DNA of 64,000 nucleotides from JBBRCE01 sp038205115 (GTDB lineage Bacteria > Planctomycetota > Planctomycetia > Pirellulales > JBBRCE01): positions 37,980 through 101,979 of the forward strand of contig JBBRCE010000014.1 of the NCBI GenBank assembly GCA_038205115.1. Direction: 5' to 3'. The position numbers were made by a program, and so were the translations under genes. Positions 38,469 through 46,712 of this stretch are shown here, in pieces; the stretch's first letter is position 1; every line of letters starts with the position of its first letter. The notes below the pieces were generated by a model. The model was given only the letters and a program-made list of their open reading frames with translations, was not told the origin of the DNA and made no database searches.

Positions 38469-38849
38469 ATGGCAATGAAGAAAGCCGAGTCTAAGGTCTA
38501 TAAAGAAATGCTGCTGGGCTTGCGTTCTCGCCTCCGGCGTGACGTCACCCAAATGGCCGACGCCGCATTGCGGAAGACCCGCTCCGAAGCCAACGGTGAT
38601 CTGTCGAGCATGCCAATCCACATGGCGGATATCGGCAGCGACAATTACGAGCAAGAATTTACGCTCAGTCGCATGGAAGACGAAGAAGGCACGCTGGAAT
38701 CCATCGAAGCCGCGTTGGAACGCATCGAAGATAACCAGTACGGCGATTGCGAAGAGTGCGGCGGAAAAATCCCCAAAACGCGACTCTCAGCCATCCCCTA
38801 CACGCCGTTTTGCGTCAAATGCGCCGAGCAGGCCGAAAAGAAGTGGTAA
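38469..38849 (+). CDS. TraR/DksA family zinc-finger regulator
   Basis: A 126-residue protein from ATG 38469 (GGAG about 10 bases upstream). The N-terminal coiled-coil (KVYKEMLLGLRSRLRRDVTQ) is followed by the conserved acidic patch MADIGSDNYEQEFTLSRMED and the four-Cys zinc finger CEECGG...CVKCAEQ. Members bind the RNA polymerase secondary channel or related sites and alter initiation, often with ppGpp. It is a short DksA-like member of the kind common outside Proteobacteria, and its target promoters are unknown. It is a monocistronic unit with its own promoter, upstream of lspA. Confidence 0.9.
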   Translation: MAMKKAESKVYKEMLLGLRSRLRRDVTQMADAALRKTRSEANGDLSSMPIHMADIGSDNYEQEFTLSRMEDEEGTLESIEAALERIEDNQYGDCEECGGKIPKTRLSAIPYTPFCVKCAEQAEKKW

Positions 38850-39078
38850 TCGGCCGTCTGCTGTAACGTTTTGTCGTGCTGTCGCCGCCCGTCAGGCTTG
38901 TTTGCTGGGCAGGCCGGCCGGCAGCGCGTTTTGCTGTGCTGCGTCCCGCTGCAATTGCCAAATTTGCCGCGATCGTTTACTGTTGAACGGAGCCTGGGCT
39001 TAACGCCGGGCCGCGTTTTCCTGGCTCGGACACCGGCGTTCGCAGCGCGCGGCCTTATCGCCAGGAGGGCAGATCGCA

Positions 39079-39756
39079 TTGGAAACCACTCGCGTTGAAG
39101 AGCCGACCACGCCGGTCGCTGCGGATTCGAAGCTGACCGCCACCGGCCCCATTCCGGCTAGTCGCGCCATCGTTTACTTCGCATTGGCGTTGCTGGGTTG
39201 CGTCACCGATCTGGCCACCAAGAGCTGGATTTTCGCCAAGCTGGGCATGCCATTTTCGCGGCCGTTCGAAGAGCAGCGGATTTGGGTTGTCCGCGATCTA
39301 TTTAGCCTGACCACCAGTCTGAACGAAGGCGCCCTGTTTGGCGTGGGTCAAGGCAAAGTGTTCTGGTTTGCGGGGCTGTCTGTGTTTGCCGCGGTGGCGG
39401 TGGTGTATTGGCTGTTTTGGGCTGGCGCGGCCCGCGATCTGTGGATTACAGTGGCACTGGGCTGCATTACGGCCGGAATTTTTGGCAATCTCTACGATCG
39501 CATCGGACTGCCCGGCTTGGTCTGGGGCGCGGAGCAGCAAGGCCGCGAAGGTCAGCCGGTGTATGCCGTGCGCGATTGGCTGCACTTTAAAGTTGAACTC
39601 AACTGGCCCAAGAATTACATTCTCGACTGGCCGGTGTTCAATATTGCCGACTCGCTGTTGGTGTGCGGCGCCATCATGTTGCTGTGGCACGCCTTCCGCG
39701 GCAAGGACGATAAAAAACCATCGCCGGCCGCAATGCCGTCCGCCAAGGCCGCCTAG
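39079..39756 (+). CDS. lspA: lipoprotein signal peptidase (signal peptidase II)
   Basis: A 225-residue aspartyl protease that cleaves the signal peptide of prolipoproteins. Four membrane helices and the family motifs are visible: DLATKSWIF, TTSLNEGALFGV (N-x-G-A motif), GNLYDRIG with the first catalytic Asp, and FNIADSLLVCG with the second. An insertion between the two Asp motifs (GAEQQGREGQPVYAVRDWLH) makes it longer than the 165-residue E. coli enzyme, as is usual in planctomycetes. Start is TTG 39079 with AGGAGG about 10 bases upstream. It fits the several lipobox proteins encoded in this window. Confidence 0.95.
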   Translation: METTRVEEPTTPVAADSKLTATGPIPASRAIVYFALALLGCVTDLATKSWIFAKLGMPFSRPFEEQRIWVVRDLFSLTTSLNEGALFGVGQGKVFWFAGLSVFAAVAVVYWLFWAGAARDLWITVALGCITAGIFGNLYDRIGLPGLVWGAEQQGREGQPVYAVRDWLHFKVELNWPKNYILDWPVFNIADSLLVCGAIMLLWHAFRGKDDKKPSPAAMPSAKAA

Positions 39757-39861
39757 CGAAGCGCGAAAAATCAGCCGCGCAAACGCAAACTCGCGATGCG
39801 CCCGTTCCGCAAGTCGCTGCGATTTTTTTTTCGACTAGCGTCTCGAACCTCAAGGTACAAC

Positions 39862-40650
39862 GTGTCCGCCGATTGGAATTCTCGCCTGGAGCTTGCCACC
39901 GCCGCAGCGCGGCGCGCGGGCCAGCATACGCTTAAATATTTTCAATCGGCCGATCTGGCTGTCGACAACAAGGCCGACGCTTCGCCGGTAACCGTGGCGG
40001 ATCGCGAGGCGGAACAACTGCTGCGCCGCGAAATTGCCGCAGCCTTTCCCAGCGATGGCGTCCTGGGCGAAGAATTTGGCGAGCAACCCGGCACGTCCGG
40101 ATATCGCTGGATTTTAGACCCAATCGACGGCACCAAGTCGTTCATCAGTGGCGTGCCGCTTTATGGCACGCTGGTGGGCGTGGAGTTCCAGCAGCAGAGC
40201 GTGGTGGGCGTGATTTTTGTGCCGGCCTTGGACGAAATGGTTTGGGCGGTGGCCGGCCAACCCGCGTGGTATTCCAAAGGCAGTGCCGCGCCTACTGTGG
40301 CTCGCGTCTCGCAAAAAACAGAGTTGTCGGAAAGTTTGTTTGTGACCAGCGAAGTTCGCACGTTCGACAAATTGCAGCGCCGCGCGGCCTACGATCAGTT
40401 GCAGGCAGCCGCCCGCTGCTCGCGCACCTGGGGTGATTGTTACGGATATCTGCTGGTGGCAACCGGCCGGGCAGAAGTCATGGTCGATCCGCAAATGAGC
40501 GTTTGGGACGCCGCCGCCTTGCAGCCAATCATGCAAGCCGCCGGCGGCACCTTCACCGATTGGCAGGGCAATCCGACCATTCATGCGGGCGAAGGCATCG
40601 CCACCAACGCCTGCGTGTTGCAGCAAGTGCTGGCCATTACGCGGCGGTGA
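39862..40650 (+). CDS. inositol monophosphatase family phosphatase, possible histidinol-phosphatase
   Basis: A 262-residue Mg-dependent, lithium-sensitive type phosphatase from GTG 39862, with AAGG 6 bases upstream; an earlier start at 39796 is less likely. Metal-binding motifs are GVLGEEFGEQ, WILDPIDGTKSFISG and the C-terminal WDAAALQPIMQAAGG. Such enzymes hydrolyse inositol phosphate, histidinol phosphate (HisN) or sugar phosphates. The nearby hisH makes HisN an attractive assignment, because the sequence resembles the histidinol-phosphatase subgroup (SGVPLYGTLVGVEF), but this is inferred. Confidence 0.88.
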   Translation: MSADWNSRLELATAAARRAGQHTLKYFQSADLAVDNKADASPVTVADREAEQLLRREIAAAFPSDGVLGEEFGEQPGTSGYRWILDPIDGTKSFISGVPLYGTLVGVEFQQQSVVGVIFVPALDEMVWAVAGQPAWYSKGSAAPTVARVSQKTELSESLFVTSEVRTFDKLQRRAAYDQLQAAARCSRTWGDCYGYLLVATGRAEVMVDPQMSVWDAAALQPIMQAAGGTFTDWQGNPTIHAGEGIATNACVLQQVLAITRR

Positions 40651-40740
40651 TCGCGTCTGCCGTGGCGATTTGTCGATATCCCGGCCAATCGCGAACTGCG
40701 CTGGACGCAAAGCAACGCTTGTACTCCAAGGACACATCCG

Positions 40741-41004
40741 ATGCCGCAAATCTTTATCCCCACGGCGCTACAGGATGCGACCGGTGGAGTGGCCCAAGTG
40801 CCGAGCGCGGCGAGCACGCTGCGGGCGGCCATTGCCGAGCTAGAGTCGCGCTGGCCGGAGTTAATCCATCGCTTGCGGGTGGGCGACAGCTTGGCGCCGG
40901 GCCTGGCGGTTTCGATCGACGGCGCCATCAACACCGCGGGATTACGGGCAATTCTCAAAAAGAACAGCGAAATCCACTTCCATCCGGCGATTAGTGGCGG
41001 ATAA
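40741..41004 (+). CDS. MoaD/ThiS family ubiquitin-like sulfur carrier
   Basis: An 87-residue beta-grasp protein ending EIHFHPAISGG; the terminal Gly-Gly is the site activated by adenylation and thiocarboxylate formation in MoaD and ThiS. The N-terminal strand MPQIFIPTALQD and the central helices fit the fold. It could carry sulfur for molybdopterin, thiamine or cysteine synthesis, but no MoaE, MoeB or ThiF gene is adjacent, so the pathway is open. It overlaps, in a different frame, a longer open frame containing the next gene. Confidence 0.83.
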   Translation: MPQIFIPTALQDATGGVAQVPSAASTLRAAIAELESRWPELIHRLRVGDSLAPGLAVSIDGAINTAGLRAILKKNSEIHFHPAISGG

Positions 41005-41074
41005 TAAGAAAAATTGCAAAAATTGCCACGACGGTCTTCCAACCGCCACTGGCCAACATGGGAGAGTGCGGCCG

Positions 41075-42016
41075 ATGCGAAGTCGATCAGACAATCGTGG
41101 ATTTACGCTCGTGGAACTGCTGGTGGTCATCGCCATTATTGGCATGCTGGTGGCGCTGCTGCTGCCCGCCGTGCAAGGCGCGCGCGAGTCTGCGCGGCGC
41201 ACGCAATGCGCCAACAATATCCGTTCGATCGGCCAGGCTGTGGAAGCTTATAGCGAGCATAACGGCTCCTATCCGGCAGGCGCGTATTGGTCGCTCGCCA
41301 AATACAAAGGCAAGACCAACGTATTGCGCGGCACCGTGATGATGCAACTGTTGCCGCTGTTGGATCAAGAGGCGCTCTACGGCCTGTTCGACTTCACCAA
41401 AGATACGGACGATCAAAAAAACAAAGAAGGCAAACTGCTGGGCTCTTATATTGTGCCGACGTTCGTTTGCCCTTCGGACGATAACTCGGGTTTATTGAAC
41501 GGCCGTTCGATCTCGAATTACTCGGCGTCGATTGGACCGGCAAAGAAAATCGACAACAGCAGTTGTTCATGCCCCAACAATTGGAATCAATATGCGCTGT
41601 CGCCGTACGACAGCACCACGGATTTTTCTGGCCCGTTCACGCGGTTGGGCGGCTGGAAGATCGTCCGCGAAGAAGACATGCGGGATGGCGTGACCAGCAC
41701 CATTTTCTTTGGTGAAGTGCGACGCGCGTGTTCGCATCACGTGCAAGCTGGCTGGGCTTGGAGTAACGACAGCCAAGGCTTTGCCACCACGCTGTTTCCC
41801 ATTAATGCTGATACTTGCGACGATAACGCCGCTTCCCCCTGCAACAGACCCTGCAATTGGAATTTGGAGTTGGGCTTCAAGTCGCGGCATCCCGGCGGAG
41901 CAATGATTCTGTTTGGACATGCCAACGTGCGGTTCGTCACAGACTCGATCGATCATCAAACGTACCAATATCTTGGCGCCAGGGCCGACGGACATCCGGC
42001 CTCCTTGCCCGATTAA
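41075..42016 (+). CDS. DUF1559 protein with type II pseudopilin-like N-terminus
   Basis: A 313-residue DUF1559 protein from ATG 41075, with GGGAG about 11 bases upstream. The N-terminus is SDNRGFTLVELLVVIAIIGM, a prepilin-type cleavage site and membrane helix; LLPAVQGARESARRTQCANN is the family signature. The C-terminal segment (LGFKSRHPGGAMILFGHANV) is the conserved H-x-G region. It forms a pair with the small lipoprotein just downstream, as often seen in Pirellulales. Secretion through a type II-like system is assumed from the N-terminus; function is unknown. Confidence 0.93.
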   Translation: MRSRSDNRGFTLVELLVVIAIIGMLVALLLPAVQGARESARRTQCANNIRSIGQAVEAYSEHNGSYPAGAYWSLAKYKGKTNVLRGTVMMQLLPLLDQEALYGLFDFTKDTDDQKNKEGKLLGSYIVPTFVCPSDDNSGLLNGRSISNYSASIGPAKKIDNSSCSCPNNWNQYALSPYDSTTDFSGPFTRLGGWKIVREEDMRDGVTSTIFFGEVRRACSHHVQAGWAWSNDSQGFATTLFPINADTCDDNAASPCNRPCNWNLELGFKSRHPGGAMILFGHANVRFVTDSIDHQTYQYLGARADGHPASLPD

Positions 42017-42108
42017 TGGAACGTTTCGCCCAGCCGATCCGGCGTTGGGAATTTCGCCGCCTCCAAAGCGCTGGCCAACTCGCAGCGAAAACCATCAAGG
42101 ATTTGAAA

Positions 42109-42594
42109 TTGAAATTGAATGTGAACCGGACGTGGCTCGTGCTGGGTTGCTGTTTTTTGGCCGTTGGTTTGGTCGGCTGCGGCCCCTCGCGCCCCAGTAC
42201 GCTACCGGTGAAAGGCATCGTAACCATGGATGGCAAGCCAGTTGCCCAAGCAGGCGTGCATTTTGCACCGGACGCGAAAGGCAGGCCATCGGAAGGCGTA
42301 ACTGACGAGAATGGCCAGTTCGTGCTCCGCTGTTTCGATAAAACCGATGGCGCACTGCCCGGCACGCATCACGTGACGATCATCAAGATGCGCGTGACTG
42401 GCGTGACTCCCAATTCAGCAGGTTTGGAATCTGGCGGACCGACCACCGACGTCCACGAAGAATGGATTACACCCAAGCGCTATGCGGATCCTGCCACGTC
42501 CGGTCTGACGGCCGAAGTCACATCCGGCATGGCCCCGCTAGAATTCAAACTCACCTCCGCCGGCGGTAAAACGCCTGCGCCCAACTCCAAGTAA
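42109..42594 (+). CDS. carboxypeptidase-regulatory-like lipoprotein
   Basis: About 161 residues. The start is uncertain: three TTG codons (42103, 42109, 42115) and a GTG (42121) follow AAGGA; 42109 has the best spacing. The N-terminus TWLVLGCCFLAVGLVGC ends in a lipobox. The mature protein (PVKGIVTMDGKPVAQAGVHF, VTDENGQFVLRCF) is a transthyretin/CarboxypepD_reg-like beta-sandwich. Such lipoproteins are typical partners of DUF1559 proteins in planctomycetes and lie directly after them. No enzymatic motif is present; a role in envelope or adhesive assembly is guessed from context. Confidence 0.78.
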   Translation: MKLNVNRTWLVLGCCFLAVGLVGCGPSRPSTLPVKGIVTMDGKPVAQAGVHFAPDAKGRPSEGVTDENGQFVLRCFDKTDGALPGTHHVTIIKMRVTGVTPNSAGLESGGPTTDVHEEWITPKRYADPATSGLTAEVTSGMAPLEFKLTSAGGKTPAPNSK

Positions 42595-42923
42595 ACCGCA
42601 CTGGCCCCCCGTTTCACTTCCTGCGCCAGCGATTCCGCGGATTTCTACCGCAACGGTGCTGCTAGCAATTCGCCGAGTTCGCCTTGGCTTCATCACGCGT
42701 CGGCAGCGCTATGTCAGGCGTACACGCCTGGATGCCTGCTTGCGTAGCGCCTGCGCGCAATGCCTCTTTGCACCGAATTTTGCTAGCGGCGGCCTATCGT
42801 TGTCGGAACATTCGGCGAAACGATTGCAGCGGATAGGCAAAGTTTGCCGATAAGCCAGACGCAGCGGCTCGTGCAGAGTTTGCGCGGGGCGAGAGCATTG
42901 TTCACTGGCGAAATGCGGCGTTG
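42595..42923. other. intergenic region with short hairpin
   Basis: About 330 bases without a recognisable gene. A compact inverted repeat CAGGCGT-AC-ACGCCTG at 42715-42730 could form a small stem. No confident promoter could be assigned for the next gene. Confidence 0.5.
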
Positions 42924-44030
42924 ATGCAACGGATTTTAATCATTGTCGGTTTACTCGGTTCGGCCAGCGGTTGCGCGCTGTTTCCGGAGCGGGCGTATCA
43001 ACCGCAATTTCATAATCCGTTTCCGCAGTTGCAAAAGGTGGCGGTCACGCCGTTCTTTAATCAGAGCGCCGAGCGCAGTGTCGATACGCGCCAATTTGGC
43101 GAAGCCTACTATAACGAACTGCAGTTGGTGCCCGGCTTTGAAGTTGTGCCGGTCGGTGTTTCAGAAACTAAAATCCGCGAGTACGGTCTGAACATGGGCA
43201 AGGCGGCCGATTGTCGACGGCTGGCTCAGTTGTTGGAAGTCGACGCCGTGGTGGTTGGCACGGTGACCGATTTCTCGCCATATTATCCACCGCGCTGCGG
43301 TCTCAAAGTCGAGTGGTACGCGGCCAATCCGGGCTACCATCCGATCCCCGCTGGCTACGGGCTGCCGTGGGGCACCACACAAGAAGAATACATCCCCGAC
43401 GCGTTGCGGTTCGAAGCCGAAATGGCGCTGGCCCGCGCGCAACTGAAAACGCAGTCGCCCGACGCTCCATTGGAATACATTCCGCCGCCAGCGCGACGGC
43501 CAGCAAACGGCGTCGAGCCAGAAGGCATCCTGCCCAGCGAGCAAGGCAAGCGTAAGCCGGCCACGCGGCTGGCCAGCGTTACGGATGGAGGCCGCGCAGC
43601 GCCTGCGGTTGCCAAGCCGCCGCAGCCGAGCGTGGCACAGGTTGCCCCGGCGGCGCAAGCGGACCTGAACGTGTCTGCGGCTAGCGAGCGACTGCCGGGC
43701 GAGCCCGCGAGTTTACCGCCCGACTGGCCCGACTCGCGCGCGTTCGTGCCGCCGGTTCCGCGTTGCCAGCGTCCGGAGCTGGTGGTGAATAACGACCCAA
43801 TCATGAGTCACACTCGCGTTTATAACGGTCATGACGTCGACTTCACTTTGGCGTTGAAAAACTATGTTTCGTTCCGTGACGATGCGCGCTTCGGAGGCTG
43901 GCAATCGTATCTTCAACGCAGCGACGACTTTATTCGTTTCTGCTGTTACAAACACATCGCAGAAATGCTCACAGCCCGCGGCGGCGCTGGAGAATCGCGA
44001 GTAGTGTGGCGCTGGCCAACCGACCGATAG
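42924..44030 (+). CDS. lipoprotein with CsgG/LpoB-like domain
   Basis: A 368-residue lipoprotein from ATG 42924. A short signal (ILIIVGLLGSASGC) ends with the lipobox. Residues about 30-140 (LQKVAVTPFFNQSAERSVDT, then VPGFEVVPVGVSETKIREYG and LLEVDAVVVGTVTDFSPYYP) match the CsgG/LpoB-like alpha-beta fold. A Pro/Ala-rich spacer (about 170-270) is followed by a C-terminal segment SHTRVYNGHDVDFTLALKNY whose pattern recurs in planctomycete proteins. It is likely an outer-membrane-attached assembly factor; the exact partner is unknown. Confidence 0.75.
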   Translation: MQRILIIVGLLGSASGCALFPERAYQPQFHNPFPQLQKVAVTPFFNQSAERSVDTRQFGEAYYNELQLVPGFEVVPVGVSETKIREYGLNMGKAADCRRLAQLLEVDAVVVGTVTDFSPYYPPRCGLKVEWYAANPGYHPIPAGYGLPWGTTQEEYIPDALRFEAEMALARAQLKTQSPDAPLEYIPPPARRPANGVEPEGILPSEQGKRKPATRLASVTDGGRAAPAVAKPPQPSVAQVAPAAQADLNVSAASERLPGEPASLPPDWPDSRAFVPPVPRCQRPELVVNNDPIMSHTRVYNGHDVDFTLALKNYVSFRDDARFGGWQSYLQRSDDFIRFCCYKHIAEMLTARGGAGESRVVWRWPTDR

Positions 44031-44115
44031 ACAATCTTAGTTGCCGCTACGTCGCGCCTGGCAAGTTCGCCGCTCGATCCGCTGGCATCCACGAGTTTCC
44101 TGGGGGGAATCTGGC

Positions 44116-44400
44116 GTGTCGCAGTCTCAAGACATCAATGTATTGGCCTTGGTCAAAGGCAACGAGCGCTATGTATTTCTGTACGACGATGCCAGCCGCG
44201 CGGAAACGCTGCGGGTTTTGGGTCGCTATGCTTCGAACCCGGAACTGAGCTTCACCTGGTACGACGCCGCGGTGCTCAGCCAAAAGATTCGGCAGGAGAA
44301 TCAAAAAGCCGCCGCCGCCAGCAGCACGCCGCGCCGCTTCGACCTGCCGATGATTCAAGAATTGGAATCGGAAATTGAAAACGATCTTGGCGATCTTTGA
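44116..44400 (+). CDS. small conserved hypothetical protein
   Basis: A 94-residue protein from GTG 44116, with a G-rich GGGGGGAA about 6 bases upstream. It reads SQDINVLALVKGNERYVFLY, DDASRAETLRVLGRYASNPE, LSFTWYDAAVLSQKIRQENQ and an acidic tail ELESEIENDLGDL. No domain or motif is recognised, but the composition and complete frame look like a genuine small cytoplasmic protein. It lies 85 bases after the CsgG-like lipoprotein, possibly in the same transcript. Confidence 0.7.
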   Translation: MSQSQDINVLALVKGNERYVFLYDDASRAETLRVLGRYASNPELSFTWYDAAVLSQKIRQENQKAAAASSTPRRFDLPMIQELESEIENDLGDL

Positions 44401-44636
44401 TTTGCGGCACGATCATCGCCGCAATTTTCAGTTTTCAATTACTCATTACTCACGCTCAATCATTTGCGGCCTCGCCTGCTGATGTTGCGCGAATTCGCAG
44501 GATTGGCGCTCGCGAGCGAAGCGGGGAATTGCGAATTAGTAACGAGTCAATGAAAATTGAAAAATGAAATGCGGCGCGATTAGCGCCCGATTTTCAATTT
44601 TCAGTTTCTAATGACGAATTCTCAATCATTTCTCGC
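44401..44636. repeat. AT-rich spacer with inverted and direct repeats
   Basis: TGAAAATTGAAAA (44551-44563) and TTTTCAATTTTCA (44591-44603) form a 13-bp perfect inverted repeat around a GC-rich loop. CTCAATCATTT occurs twice (44455-44465, 44621-44631), about 155 bases apart. The composition is unlike the flanks; the unit may be a small interspersed repeat (REP/MITE-like). Confidence 0.55.
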
Positions 44637-45536
44637 ATGCAAACCGCCATCGACCGCTTCTTGCAGTATCTGCGCGTCGAGCGGAATTCGTCAGAGCTGA
44701 CGATCAAAAGCTATCGCGAAGATCTCGCCGCGCTAAGCAACTATCTGACCGAGGCGCATGGCGTCTGCCCCGCGCCGCAAACGCTGAGCACGCTGGATTT
44801 GCGCGGCTACGTCGCCGGCTTGCACGAGGCCGGATATGCCAAAACCACGGTTGCCCGGCGGTTAGCGTCGATGCGCAGTTTTTTTCGGTTTGGCCAGCGT
44901 GAGGGATGGAGCACCGCCAATCCGGCCAAGCCGCTGCGCAACCCTCGCAAGAGCCGGTCGCTGCCGCACTTTTTGAGTTCGGACGACATTGGCCGCTTGC
45001 TGGAAACGCCGCCGACCAGCAAGCCAGACGGTTTGCGCGATCGCGCGATTCTGGAAACGCTGTACTCGGCTGGCTTGCGCGTGAGCGAATTGGTTTCGCT
45101 GAACGATTCGGATTGGGACCGCGAGGCGGACATTCTCCGAGTCCGCGGCAAAGGCAAGCGCGAACGTCTGTCGCCGCTTGGCTCATACGCCACCAAAGCC
45201 ATCGAGGTTTGGTTCCGCGCACGCAAGTTGGCTCCGCGCGACAAAGACAATCCGCACCGGCCGATCTTCACCAGCCGCTTAGGCACGCGACTGACCACAC
45301 GTAGCGTTGGCCGGCTGTTGGAAAAGCATATCCGCGTGAGTGGGCTGGACGGCCGCACCACGCCGCACACGCTGCGGCATAGTTTTGCCACGCATCTGCT
45401 TGATCGCGGCGCGGATATCCGTAGCGTGCAAGAATTACTGGGCCACAAGAGCCTGGTGACCACGCAAATCTACACGCACGTCAGCACCGCCGGCTTGCGT
45501 GCGGCCTACGAGCGGGCGCATCCGCGGGCGAAGTAG
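44637..45536 (+). CDS. xerC: tyrosine recombinase XerC/XerD
   Basis: A 299-residue site-specific recombinase. The N-terminal SAM-like DNA-binding domain (FLQYLRVERNSSELTIKSYR) is followed by the catalytic domain with the full set of active residues: R148 (GLRVSEL), K172 (RGKGKRERL), H244 and R247 (HTLRHSFATHLL), H270 (LLGHKS) and nucleophile Y279 (QIYTHVS). Length and order fit XerC/D, which resolve chromosome dimers at dif; the two cannot be told apart by eye. Nothing suggests a phage integrase, as no attachment site or phage genes are adjacent. Confidence 0.93.
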   Translation: MQTAIDRFLQYLRVERNSSELTIKSYREDLAALSNYLTEAHGVCPAPQTLSTLDLRGYVAGLHEAGYAKTTVARRLASMRSFFRFGQREGWSTANPAKPLRNPRKSRSLPHFLSSDDIGRLLETPPTSKPDGLRDRAILETLYSAGLRVSELVSLNDSDWDREADILRVRGKGKRERLSPLGSYATKAIEVWFRARKLAPRDKDNPHRPIFTSRLGTRLTTRSVGRLLEKHIRVSGLDGRTTPHTLRHSFATHLLDRGADIRSVQELLGHKSLVTTQIYTHVSTAGLRAAYERAHPRAK

Positions 45537-45594
45537 TCGAAACGAAAATCAACCGCCACAGCCAACGGAACTGTTCGTCGAGCGGTACAGCGAT

Positions 45595-45623
45595 TTGACT
45601 TGCGATACCTCTCCGTTTACCAT
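45595..45623 (+). promoter_or_regulatory. sigma70-like promoter upstream of the GYF gene
   Basis: TTGACT (45595-45600), 17 bases, TACCAT (45618-45623). Transcription would begin near 45630, about 80 bases before the ATG at 45712. Confidence 0.6.
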
Positions 45624-45711
45624 GCGATCTTACCCTGCTGGCGGCGGGTTCATGGCCTGAACTTGATTCGCGGGCGAAGCTCATTTTGGTTGCGGTGTCG
45701 CAGATCGTTTT

Positions 45712-46430
45712 ATGGCAATTCAAGTAGCGTGTCCGGCCTGCTCGACGCGACTAAGCGTGCCGGAAACGGCCGCTGGCCAGCGGATTAAATGCCCAACGTG
45801 CGCCCACGTCTTTCCGCTGGGGCAGGCCGGCAGTTCGCCGCTAGGTTCGCCCGCGCCGTCGTCGCCCGGGGAGATGTGGCACGTCAACACCACCGACAAC
45901 CAGCGCTACGGGCCGGTCAGTCGCGAGGAATTGGATTCGTGGCTGGCCGAAGGCCGTTTGCAGGCAGGCTATCAGTTGTTTCGTGTGGGCGACTCCGCCT
46001 GGCGTCCGGCGGCCGAAGTATATCCCGTGCTGGCAATTGCTCGACCGTCGTCGAATCCTGGCAGTCCGTTTGGATCTTCGCCTGGCACGGATTCGATGTC
46101 GTTTTTGGAAGACGACAATCCGTACTCGTCGCCGACGCGCACTGGTGCTGGACTACGGGCTATCTGCCCCATTCGAATCGCCGCAAGACGCCGCATCGTG
46201 GTGGTACGATTCTAACGTTGGGCATTCTCGGGCTGGTTTTGTGCGGCGCTTGTGGAATCGCCGCCTGGGTGATGGCAGCCGAAGATCTGAAGCAAATGCG
46301 CGCCGGCCGCATGGATCGCTCGGGCGAAGGCCTGACGCGCGCCGGCATGGTTCTTGGCATCATCTCCGTTGTGTTCATGGGCTTCGCTTTGCTAATAGTG
46401 GTGGCAGGCGGCCTCGCTGGTCATCGCTAA
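45712..46430 (+). pseudogene. zinc-ribbon/GYF-domain membrane protein, frameshifted
   Basis: From ATG 45712 the protein has a zinc ribbon (CPACSTRLSVPETAAGQRIK then CPTC), a GYF_2 domain (MWHVNTTDNQRYGPVSREEL, DSAWRPAAEVYP) and the motif DNPYSSPT. The frame then runs out of sense and stops at 46215. One base earlier in phase, the expected DUF4190-like end resumes: HRGGTILTLGILGLVL, CGIAAWVMAAEDLKQMRAGR, MDRSGEGLTRAGMVLGIISV, ending at 46430. A 1-base deletion between about 46130 and 46190 explains this, either a real mutation or a sequencing error. The intact protein would be a two-helix membrane protein exposing GYF to Pro-rich partners. Confidence 0.82.
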
Positions 46431-46461
46431 TCGTAGGCGGAAATATCCCCAGCTTATTCGC

Positions 46462-46500
46462 GCAGAACCGGCCGCCGGTGTTCTGCGTTCGGAATTTTTT
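46462..46500 (+). terminator. possible intrinsic terminator after the GYF gene
   Basis: GCAGAA (46462-46467) and CCGG pair with CCGG and TTCTGC (46481-46486) around a 3-base loop with a 2-base bulge; a T6 run follows at 46495-46500, 8 bases beyond the stem. The offset of the T run weakens the case. Confidence 0.45.
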
Positions 46501-46712
46501 AGCCCCAATTCTGTTGGATATGCGAACTTAGCTGGCCAAATGGCCCATGTTTTGCCGGGTTTTAGTTAGCTCGGGCTAGCCGGCTGCGCGGTGGAGAAAG
46601 AATCGTTGTGCGTCGGCCGAAAGCATTTTTGACTTCCCTGCTGGTGGACTTGCCCGATAGAATCGGAGTTCTGCCAAAAGTCATTTCCCCAAACTCGAAA
46701 GGTTTGTTTCCG

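Noticed and set aside
46629..46663. TTGACT and TAGAAT upstream of the FKBP gene as a promoter
   Set aside because: The spacer would be 23 bases, too long for a sigma70-type pair.
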